DNA from: Candidatus Woesearchaeota archaeon
GTDB lineage: Archaea > Nanobdellota > Nanobdellia > UBA10117
Assembly: GCA_023245115.1 (NCBI GenBank)
Contig: JAHFKX010000020.1
Span: forward strand, 1-10,877
Reading direction: 5' to 3'
Length of the DNA stretch: 10,877 nucleotides
Part shown: piece by piece, positions 6,177 to 10,877 of the stretch
Layout of the letters: the number at the start of each line of letters is the position of its first letter
Position numbering within the stretch: the first letter of the stretch is position 1
The notes under the pieces: generated by a model
Seen by the model: the letters and a program-made list of their open reading frames with translations, nothing else
What the model was told of the DNA's origin: nothing
The model's database searches: none
Translations under genes and position numbers: made by a program

Positions 6177-7722
6177 GCTTTATGCGGAATTAAGGCAAAG
6201 GCTTCAGGAGAGAGCGGATGTTCTTAAAGTAAGAATAGATAAAGTAAATAATCCTGATGCAAGAAGAATTTTGGAACAAAATTATCAAACACTGGTTGTG
6301 CAAGGCATGTCGGGAGTTGAAGCACTGCTTGGAAATATATCTGGCCTCGAGGCATTATTATCGTTGGGTTTGGTTTATCGCGGCAGAGGCCAGCCAAGCC
6401 AAATGCCATTAGACGTGGAAGAAGATATCGATGGCGCGCACATGCCGCCAAAGACAACCCGCAAAGTATTGATAGTGCCAGCCGAACCAAAACCAAAGCC
6501 AGAGGAAGGCGCGATAAATCATACAAAATATCTTGGCTACATTGTCAGATTTTTTGTTGAGCATCCAACAGAACAAAAATTATATGTTATGCAAATAATT
6601 AATGGCACTGGTGCAGAGGCCAGCACAGTAAGAAGTATTGTACGTGATAGGCTGCCCCTCAAAACAAATAAAGATCCACCAACAAAAATAAGAACGCCAA
6701 TAAAAATTAGAACAAAAGCTGGCACAGTGGAGCGTGAGAACGTCACGACTGTCAGGCCGATGTACTTAGAAAATGTGCAGGTAAGTGTCGGTGAATTTTC
6801 CGTGCCGGCACAGGTCCTTGCAGCATGGAAAGCGTTTCCAGATACGCTGGACGAAGGTGAATTATATCTCTACACGACTTACGACAAAGTAAAGTTACTA
6901 AAAGCAGCTGTAGAAACATATTCTGCTCCAATCACTTTAGAACGCCCGGATTTGATAGGTGATTTTGCACTGAGATATCCGCTTTTGCGGCAGATGTTTA
7001 AGACAGAACGCCTTGGCAGCCTCTTTGATGCTTTAATCGATAAGGCACAGGGATTGACAAGCGAGCAACTGGAAGAAATAAAGACTTTCAAGGCCGACCA
7101 AAATGCGTTGTACACGTGGGAACACGGCATAAGCGAGCGGGCGGCACAGACTGCAAAAACAATTTATTTTCTAACGCACAACGCCGAGTATGAACAGGGC
7201 GATAATCATTTAATAAAACCAATAATGTCGCTTTTAAGAGAGCGAGGAATGTCTTTTTCAGAATTAGCTTTCGTTCTTGACAAGCCACTCGTAAGGATAA
7301 AACACGCGCTGGACTTGATGACTACAGGTAGTCCGATTATTAGTGGTCAAGCCTGCCCATACACACAGCTGCCATCATTGCGTGCGTCGTGCCCAGCTAT
7401 TACAAAAATCGCAGAATTTTTCGAGCCACCAAAACGAATGGATTTTATGGCTGATAGCCTGCGTGCAGCATATTTAGAATGCCTGCGTTACGGTGTGCAA
7501 GGTGAAATTAATATTGTTGAAAAGACAGACGTCGGAAAAAGCGGTATGCGAGCAGGCCGCAAAATCGCATGGCAAGCCTTAGATTCCGTAACTGCCATTG
7601 TTGATGGCCAGGCATATGAGCTGCGCAACGATGGTGTTTATTTCAGACAGAACAAACTCGAGTTCACGGCATTCAGGAAAATTTTGAGAGACGCGTATAG
7701 GGCGCGACTAGGACTTAGCTAA
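6106..7722 (+). CDS. Unknown 538-aa protein with helix-turn-helix segments
   Basis: This protein is not recognised. The first 18 residues are Ser/Gly-rich and low in complexity, followed by a helical charged region (20-95), an acidic and Pro-rich linker (about 98-135), and a probable winged helix at about 138-185 (YLGYIVRFFVEHP, then ASTVRSIVRDRL). A second helix-turn-helix-like segment lies at about 365-413 (MSFSELAFVLDKPLVRIKHA). The C terminus (about 435-538) is helical and then strand-rich and ends with basic residues. No enzyme motif, signal peptide or membrane helix is seen. I chose ATG 6106 because no later start exists before the conserved-looking region; this gives an unusually long 71-nt overlap with the preceding gene. 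The stop overlaps the convergent kinase gene by 4 nt. It probably works with the two upstream genes, given the overlaps and shared DNA-binding-like folds. Confidence 0.82.
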   Translation: MANGSSSKGSTEQGSTGKLSDLDKLYAELRQRLQERADVLKVRIDKVNNPDARRILEQNYQTLVVQGMSGVEALLGNISGLEALLSLGLVYRGRGQPSQMPLDVEEDIDGAHMPPKTTRKVLIVPAEPKPKPEEGAINHTKYLGYIVRFFVEHPTEQKLYVMQIINGTGAEASTVRSIVRDRLPLKTNKDPPTKIRTPIKIRTKAGTVERENVTTVRPMYLENVQVSVGEFSVPAQVLAAWKAFPDTLDEGELYLYTTYDKVKLLKAAVETYSAPITLERPDLIGDFALRYPLLRQMFKTERLGSLFDALIDKAQGLTSEQLEEIKTFKADQNALYTWEHGISERAAQTAKTIYFLTHNAEYEQGDNHLIKPIMSLLRERGMSFSELAFVLDKPLVRIKHALDLMTTGSPIISGQACPYTQLPSLRASCPAITKIAEFFEPPKRMDFMADSLRAAYLECLRYGVQGEINIVEKTDVGKSGMRAGRKIAWQALDSVTAIVDGQAYELRNDGVYFRQNKLEFTAFRKILRDAYRARLGLS

Positions 7723-8327
7723 TCGCCAACTTCCGCTGCTGCCTTTTTTGAATCCAATTTTTGCAGGACAGATATATTAAGTACTTTAAGTATTTCATCA
7801 ACACGCACATAATTCGTAGCTATTTTTATTACGTGATATTTAATGTTTTTTATTGCTAGAACTTCATCAATGATTTTGTCAATTTCCATTTGCCAGCTGA
7901 GGTCCGTGCTTCTGAATCCATCGGGAGAAAGCGGCACAGTGACTGGCAGTTTTACAATAAAATCGTATGTATTTGCCCAATTATTAAAAATACTGTTTGC
8001 GATATTTTGCAGGGCATCATCACCAAGCTTGCCATTGCGCAGATTCCACAAAAAATATGCATAATTATCTATGACTGTCCTGTCGCAAACTAAAATATCA
8101 TATTTCTGCAGCGCCTCAAGCTCTTCCGTTAATTGCCTGCACAGTACCCATGCCTGCGCCGTCGCCGAATTTTTTGCTTCTGTCCCGACGGGTAGCGGGC
8201 AGTCCCGCACGAATTCACGGATGTAACCTGCGTTAAAGCCAAGTTCCTTTAGATGGCCAACCAGCGAATGTGCCAGAGAAGTCTTGCCAGTGCCATGTGA
8301 GCCAGTAATTCCTACCTTAAGCTTCAT
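7719..8327 (-). CDS. P-loop kinase, NadR/AAA_28-like
   Basis: This 202-aa protein begins with a P-loop, GSHGTGKT (residues 9-16), right after the first strand, and has CDRTVIDNYAYFLW (81-94), the DR-x-x-x-D-x-x-A-Y pattern seen in AAA_28 and in the kinase domain of NadR (nicotinamide riboside kinase). An IREF motif lies between them. Residues 122-150 carry the typical YDFIVKLP strand and a lid-like region. These features indicate phosphoryl transfer from ATP to a small nucleoside-like or phosphorylated substrate; the substrate is unknown. An upstream in-frame ATG would extend the protein by 61 residues, but start 8327 puts the P-loop at the usual position and lies 26 nt from a TATA-like element. 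The gene is divergent from dtdA with 40 nt between starts, and its stop overlaps that of the plus-strand gene before it. Confidence 0.85.
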   Translation of the reverse strand: MKLKVGITGSHGTGKTSLAHSLVGHLKELGFNAGYIREFVRDCPLPVGTEAKNSATAQAWVLCRQLTEELEALQKYDILVCDRTVIDNYAYFLWNLRNGKLGDDALQNIANSIFNNWANTYDFIVKLPVTVPLSPDGFRSTDLSWQMEIDKIIDEVLAIKNIKYHVIKIATNYVRVDEILKVLNISVLQKLDSKKAAAEVGD

Positions 8328-8336
8328 GGTGCATAG

Positions 8337-8358
8337 TTTTTTAAGCAGATATAAAAGT
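8337..8358. promoter_or_regulatory. Overlapping divergent promoters, kinase gene and dtdA
   Basis: Only 40 nt separate the two start codons (8327 minus, 8368 plus). A T/A run (TTTTTTAAG, about 8337-8345) sits about 26 nt before the dtdA ATG, and ATATAAAAG (8350-8358), read on the minus strand as CTTTTATAT, sits about 26 nt before the kinase ATG. Each promoter therefore lies in the other gene's immediate upstream sequence, which suggests mutual interference or shared control. Confidence 0.5.
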
Positions 8359-8367
8359 GTTTGTGCT

Positions 8368-9255
8368 ATGAAATATATAGTCATATCCGAAGCAAATGAG
8401 GCAAGCAGGAACATTGGCAAATTCATTGAGGCCATGAAGTTTCGTGCAAATGTCGAAGTAATTAGAACTAAAAATAACGTTTTAGATTTGGAAAAAGATT
8501 TGGAAGGCATAAAAGATGCAGAAATTATAATTGTTGCGTCAACTCATAAGTCCGGTGCAAAGGTTCCGATGCTAAACGCGCATTTTACTGGAAACTTTGG
8601 CAATGATATTTCATATGGCGGTTCTGCCAGTACACTATCAATCGCGCCGGCACTTTATCAGCGGGCAGCAGTCCTTGAATATGCAAAGCTACAAAAGGAA
8701 AACCCAAAGCTAAAAGATTATGTTGTTGGCATTGAAGCCACGCATCATGGCCCTACGCTTGATTTGCCAATTTTATTTGTTGAAGTTGGCTCGACAGAAA
8801 AAGAGTGGAACGACTTGGTGGCTTGCGAGGCAGCCTCAAGAGTAATTGAGAAATTAGTTAAAACCGCGCCATCGGAGATGGTGCATGGGGGAAACAAACA
8901 AAATTCAAGAGAATTTTGTTGTACAACAAAACCAGCGGGCTTTGTTTGTCAGGAAGACCCTCAAACTGAAAGGGGGCAGAGCCCCCTTGCGGTTCGGGTT
9001 GCAGTGGGGTTTGGTGGTGGGCATTACTGCCCGCATTTTACAAAAAAACTTTTTACTGAGGGATTTGCATTCGGCCATATCTGCCCAAAATATGCAGCAG
9101 ACAATCTGGCCGAAGAAGTTATTTTGCAGTTGATTAACAAAACTCTTCCAAAACCAGATAAGGTTTTTGTTGAACACAAAGGATTGTCTGGAGAGCAAAG
9201 AAAAAACATAATTTCTGTTCTCAATAAAAACAATATCGAGTGGGAAAAAGTTTAA
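8368..9255 (+). CDS. dtdA: D-aminoacyl-tRNA deacylase with inserted segment
   Basis: This 295-aa protein hydrolyses D-amino acids wrongly attached to tRNA, recycling the tRNA in the cytosol. Family hallmarks of DtdA/GEK1 are present in order: HFTGNFG (72-78), GIEATHHGPT (121-130), FVEVGSTEKEW (137-147), VGFGGGHYCP (213-222) and FAFGHICPKYA (233-243). The archaeal/plant DtdA type is zinc-dependent. Start 8368 is chosen over an ATG 84 nt upstream, because that extension would run through the divergent kinase start and the family begins at this point. Residues about 171-208, just before the GGGHY strand, have no counterpart in the homologue I remember (Pyrococcus), where only a short loop occurs. 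They are encoded by a palindrome-rich stretch (8887-8988) that keeps the frame open. The catalytic motifs on both sides are intact, so the enzyme may still work. Confidence 0.93.
   Translation: MKYIVISEANEASRNIGKFIEAMKFRANVEVIRTKNNVLDLEKDLEGIKDAEIIIVASTHKSGAKVPMLNAHFTGNFGNDISYGGSASTLSIAPALYQRAAVLEYAKLQKENPKLKDYVVGIEATHHGPTLDLPILFVEVGSTEKEWNDLVACEAASRVIEKLVKTAPSEMVHGGNKQNSREFCCTTKPAGFVCQEDPQTERGQSPLAVRVAVGFGGGHYCPHFTKKLFTEGFAFGHICPKYAADNLAEEVILQLINKTLPKPDKVFVEHKGLSGEQRKNIISVLNKNNIEWEKV
8887..8988. repeat. Palindrome-rich in-frame insertion within dtdA
   Basis: Several dyads are packed together: stem 8898-8906 with 8911-8919 (9 bp, loop AAGA), perfect palindrome 8914-8931 (18 nt, centred on TGTACA), outer arms 8894-8902 with 8941-8949 (9 bp), and G/C stem 8970-8977 with 8981-8988 (8 bp, loop AGA). 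Such density is foreign to the rest of the gene. The sequence contributes about 37 extra residues, some Cys-rich (CCTT, FVCQE). It resembles in principle the in-frame palindromic elements known in Rickettsia, though no sequence relation is claimed. Confidence 0.7.
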
Positions 9256-9258
9256 ATA
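9251..9258 (+). promoter_or_regulatory. TATA box of the Rieske gene
   Basis: TTTAAATA, centred 25-26 nt from the ATG at 9280 and overlapping the dtdA stop codon (9253-9255). Consistent with a separate leaderless mRNA for the Rieske gene, despite the close spacing. Confidence 0.55.
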
Positions 9259-9279
9259 ACTCTGTCTTTTGATAAGATT

Positions 9280-9585
9280 ATGGCTGAATTCAAATTAGGA
9301 AAAGCGTCAGACGTTACAGCAGGCAAGGGCAAGCTCTTCACTGTAAACGGAAAAAAATTGGCAGTTTTCAAGGTTGGTGGAAAATTTTATTGTATTTCCG
9401 GACTATGTACGCACGTCGGCGGTCCACTCTGGGATGGCATTCTGGAAAAAAATATTGTCACGTGCCCATGGCATGGCGGGCAATTTGATGTGACGACTGG
9501 TAAGTGCCTTCGCGGCCCACCGAAGCAGGACGAAACAAGTTACAAAATAATAGAAAAAAATGGCGAGCTTTTCGTAGACCTATGA
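9280..9585 (+). CDS. Rieske [2Fe-2S] ferredoxin
   Basis: This 101-aa soluble protein has both Rieske cluster motifs: CTHVGG with Cys43 and His45, and CPWHGGQFD with Cys62 and His65. These four residues ligate one [2Fe-2S] cluster. The rest matches stand-alone Rieske ferredoxins and the small NirD-like proteins: an N-terminal strand pair (GKLFTVNGKKLAVFKVGGKF) and a closing ELFVDL strand. There is no signal peptide or membrane anchor, so it is a cytosolic electron carrier or a small subunit of an unlinked oxidoreductase. No oxygenase or reductase partner is encoded in the window. It follows dtdA by 24 nt but has its own TATA box. Full length, with the family's usual size. Confidence 0.93.
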   Translation: MAEFKLGKASDVTAGKGKLFTVNGKKLAVFKVGGKFYCISGLCTHVGGPLWDGILEKNIVTCPWHGGQFDVTTGKCLRGPPKQDETSYKIIEKNGELFVDL

Positions 9586-9670
9586 GTAAACATTACTTTG
9601 GTAAATAATATTAAAGAAAAAACTGAAAACCGCCAAGGCGTTTGCTTATTGTTACGCGCAGGGCTTATAG

Positions 9671-9691
9671 AAAAATTCCAATGGAATTTTT
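9671..9691. terminator. Hairpin A with T-run, likely two-way terminator
   Basis: A 9-bp stem (9671-9679 with 9683-9691, three-base loop AAT) whose arms are A-rich and T-rich, so that either strand ends in a run of T after the stem. It lies 85 nt after the Rieske stop and could end transcription from either side. Confidence 0.45.
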
Positions 9692-9716
9692 TCACATAGT
9701 ACGCTTAACAAGTCAA

Positions 9717-9778
9717 AACCAGAGGAAATTCTTATAGAATTTCCTCGGCCAAGGAAAAAGCTATGCTTTTTCCTCTGG
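9717..9778. repeat. Two tandem related palindromes (hairpins B and C)
   Basis: Hairpin B: 11-bp perfect stem, 9722-9732 with 9736-9746, loop TAT. Hairpin C: 10-bp perfect stem, 9752-9761 with 9765-9774, loop TAT. The outer halves also match each other: CCAGAGGAAA (9719-9728) pairs with TTTCCTCTGG (9769-9778), so a larger alternative fold exists. Both units share the plan CC-purines-GGAAA, TAT loop, TTTCC-TC-GG, which points to a duplicated palindrome. Confidence 0.75.
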
Positions 9779-9851
9779 ACTCGCCATTTAGGCAAGCATC
9801 GCAACCAGAGAAAATCCCATAAGATTTTTTCTTAGATGCGAGCGGCGAGTT
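9779..9851. repeat. Nested stem-loop D with terminal T-run
   Basis: A closing stem ACTCGCC (9779-9785) with GGCGAGT (9844-9850) encloses GCATC (9796-9800) with GATGC (9835-9839) and an inner stem 9808-9816 with 9823-9831 (9 bp, one G-T pair). TTTTT follows at 9850-9854 and more T-rich sequence after that, as expected at the end of a transcript. The inner unit begins AACCAGAG like hairpin B, 86 nt upstream. Confidence 0.65.
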
Positions 9852-9855
9852 TTTG

Positions 9856-10038
9856 TTATTTTAGTTTTGTTCCGGTAACCGTTATAAGCCCGCCGATAAT
9901 TTTAACGCCCGCTAATAACGCAACTGCGCCGGCTAAGCCCATCCATTCGCCAGTTACTCTTATTACTCCGAAGGCCCACCAAAACGCTATCACGCTGGCA
10001 ATTAACTTTATCCAGCCCCACGTCTTTACATTTAGCAT
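9856..10038 (-). CDS. Small two-helix membrane protein
   Basis: This 60-aa protein consists of two likely membrane helices: about residues 9-27 (WIKLIASVIAFWWAFGVIRV) and 32-55 (MGLAGAVALLAGVKIIGGLITV), joined by a short TGEW turn. It ends in a basic TKLK tail. I do not recognise a family, and proteins of this size rarely carry a diagnostic motif. The gene is supported by a strong Shine-Dalgarno sequence, AGGAGGT, 6 nt before the ATG at 10038, which stands out in a window where other starts look leaderless. A TATA-like sequence at about 10083-10090 would give a leader of roughly 20 nt. It is divergent from trm1 and convergent with the Rieske gene. A plus-strand reading frame over the same bases is a shadow. 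Confidence 0.68.
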   Translation of the reverse strand: MLNVKTWGWIKLIASVIAFWWAFGVIRVTGEWMGLAGAVALLAGVKIIGGLITVTGTKLK

Positions 10039-10044
10039 ATGTCT

Positions 10045-10051
10045 ACCTCCT
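10045..10051 (-). promoter_or_regulatory. Shine-Dalgarno site of the small membrane protein
   Basis: AGGAGGT on the minus strand, spacer of 6 nt to ATG 10038; a full match to the anti-Shine-Dalgarno core of 16S rRNA. It decides the start codon. Confidence 0.75.
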
Positions 10052-10082
10052 TTTATGTTATATCATTATTCCGAAGCGAACA

Positions 10083-10090
10083 TTAATAAA
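10083..10090. promoter_or_regulatory. TATA-like element between trm1 and the membrane gene
   Basis: TTAATAAA, about 26 nt before the trm1 ATG at 10113. Its minus-strand reading TTTATTAA is also TATA-like and would start the divergent membrane-protein transcript about 20 nt before its ATG, so one element may serve both directions. Confidence 0.5.
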
Positions 10091-10112
10091 CCCGAGTTAC
10101 TATTGCATAAAC

Positions 10113-10877
10113 ATGAAACTCGTGAGCGTAAAAGAAGGCGCGATTGAGTTAGCTGTACCAAAAGTAGAGAAAATACTTGCAAAAAACCCTGCGTTTTATA
10201 ATCCTGCCCAAATTATTAATCGCGACATATCAGTACTGCTTGCGTCAGTATTATTAAAAAAAGATGCACAAGTGCTCGACCTCCTCTCTGCAACCGGCGT
10301 TCGTGCAGTACGATTTGCAAAAGAGGTAAAATTAAAAAATATTTACGCGAACGATGCGAATCCAGTGGCAGTGAAATTAATTAAAAAGAATGCAACACAT
10401 AATAAAACAAAATTGAAAATTTTTAACCTAAGGGCGCATGAGTTTTTGGCAATTAAATATAAAATTAATCCAAAATCTTATTTTGATTACATGGACATTG
10501 ATCCGTTCGGCACGCCCGTTCCTTTCCTTGATGCGGCAGTTAAAGCACTGAATCCGCGGGGTGGAATTCTGGCAGTTACTGCAACCGATACTGCGAATCT
10601 TTGCGGAGTGAATGTAAATGCCTGCAGGAGAATTTATGGTGCGATTCCGCTGCATAACGAGCTGATGCACGAAATCGGAATTCGTATTTTACTGAAAAAA
10701 ATAATTGAAGTCGGGGCGCAGTATGACATCGCGTTAACTCCGATTTTCTGCCACTCAACGCAGCACTACATGAGAGTTTACTTGCAGGTAGAATCTGGGG
10801 CGAAAAAAGCGGATGAGATTTTAAAGCAAGTTGGCTTTTATGAAAATGCAGGACCGATGTGGCTGGGCAAGCTATGG
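10113..10877 (+). CDS. trm1: tRNA (guanine(26)-N2)-dimethyltransferase, partial
   Basis: The 255 codons visible are open to the window edge, so the C terminus is missing. Trm1 uses S-adenosylmethionine to methylate G26 of tRNA, at the junction of the D and anticodon arms, to m2,2G. Seen here: an N-terminal KEGAIELAVPK and FYNPAQIINRDIS (28-40), typical of the archaeal enzyme; the SAM-binding DLLSATGVRAVRFA (56-69); NDANPVAV (80-87); the catalytic DIDPFGTP (128-135); and ATDTANLCG (157-165). Archaeal Trm1 is usually about 370-390 residues, so roughly a third is beyond the window. The start follows a TATA box 26 nt upstream, with no Shine-Dalgarno site. Confidence 0.95.
   Translation, partial: MKLVSVKEGAIELAVPKVEKILAKNPAFYNPAQIINRDISVLLASVLLKKDAQVLDLLSATGVRAVRFAKEVKLKNIYANDANPVAVKLIKKNATHNKTKLKIFNLRAHEFLAIKYKINPKSYFDYMDIDPFGTPVPFLDAAVKALNPRGGILAVTATDTANLCGVNVNACRRIYGAIPLHNELMHEIGIRILLKKIIEVGAQYDIALTPIFCHSTQHYMRVYLQVESGAKKADEILKQVGFYENAGPMWLGKLW

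Larger units (their letters stand above)
9586..9855. other. Non-coding gap holding clustered hairpins
   Basis: The 270 nt between two converging genes hold no convincing reading frame. The first 80 nt (to 9666) are AT-rich with only a weak GC hairpin (CGCCAAGGCG, 9631-9640). From 9667 to 9851 nearly every base can pair in one of several hairpins, listed separately. The region may be a palindromic repeat cluster, a two-way terminator, or a structured RNA. Confidence 0.6.

Noticed and set aside
8284..8367. Longer dtdA starting at 8284
   Set aside because: The extension overlaps the divergent kinase gene and has no family similarity; ATG 8368 matches the normal N terminus.
8328..8510. Longer kinase starting at 8510
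   Set aside because: It would overlap dtdA by over 140 nt and place 61 unrelated residues before the P-loop; the 8327 start fits family and promoter.
8885..9198. Reading frames of 82 aa (plus) and 97 aa (minus) over the dtdA insert
   Set aside because: They are shadows of dtdA; the dtdA frame carries the conserved motifs on both sides.
9667..9851. CRISPR array in the hairpin cluster
   Set aside because: Units are imperfect palindromes of different length and irregular spacing without unique spacers of uniform size; no cas genes nearby.
9836..10147. Plus-strand 103-aa frame opposite the small membrane protein
   Set aside because: No promoter or ribosome-binding site, low-complexity composition, and it would overlap the trm1 start; the opposite strand has AGGAGGT and two clear hydrophobic helices.
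1..10877. tRNA or rRNA genes, transposase or integrase genes
   Set aside because: None seen on either strand by reading the sequence; the hotspot at 856-2478 has no recombinase gene.

Overview
The window reads as a compact piece of an archaeal chromosome, probably from a small-genome (DPANN-like) lineage. Archaeal markers are D-aminoacyl-tRNA deacylase of the DtdA/GEK1 type, tRNA (guanine-26) dimethyltransferase Trm1, and BRE/TATA promoters. Most TATA boxes sit about 25-27 nt upstream of an ATG, the spacing expected for leaderless mRNAs. The lineage is an inference; no rRNA or other phylogenetic marker is present.

Layout. 1-143: intergenic, with a T-rich stretch and a symmetric TATA box. 144-911 (+): RsuA/RluB-type pseudouridine synthase, a mainly bacterial family. 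957-1238 (+): small unknown membrane protein. 1241-1330: a chimeric scar made of the 3' end of a MIP18/DUF59-type gene (minus sense) fused at an 8-nt microhomology to a diverged copy of the 3' end of the pseudouridine synthase gene (plus sense). 1317-2378 (-): two tandem paralogous small proteins and an unknown 162-aa protein. 2439-2732 (-): the intact MIP18/DUF59 protein. The scar suggests that the interval between the synthase and MIP18 genes is an insertion hotspot in which two alternative gene loads have been joined end to end.

2849-7722 (+): a cluster of three overlapping unknown genes (814, about 296 and 538 codons), rich in predicted winged-helix segments. The middle gene is split by a single in-frame TAA. 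The 94 codons after the stop are open but contain no ATG, GTG or TTG, so this is one gene carrying a nonsense codon (or a readthrough or sequence error), not two genes. 7719-8327 (-): P-loop NadR/AAA_28-like kinase, convergent with the cluster and divergent from dtdA across a 40-nt shared promoter region. 8368-9255 (+): DtdA with an extra segment of about 37 residues encoded by a palindrome-rich insertion. 9280-9585 (+): Rieske ferredoxin. 9586-9855: a dense set of related hairpins ending in a T-run. 9856-10038 (-): 60-aa two-helix membrane protein with a strong Shine-Dalgarno site, unlike its neighbours. 10113-10877 (+): Trm1, cut by the window edge.

Two of the recognisable genes concern tRNA (deacylation of D-aminoacyl-tRNA, G26 methylation), one modifies rRNA, and two concern Fe-S chemistry (MIP18 family, Rieske protein). 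No shared pathway is evident. The most unusual parts are the stacked-cargo scar, the nonsense-split winged-helix gene, the in-frame palindromic insert in dtdA and the hairpin cluster at 9667-9851.
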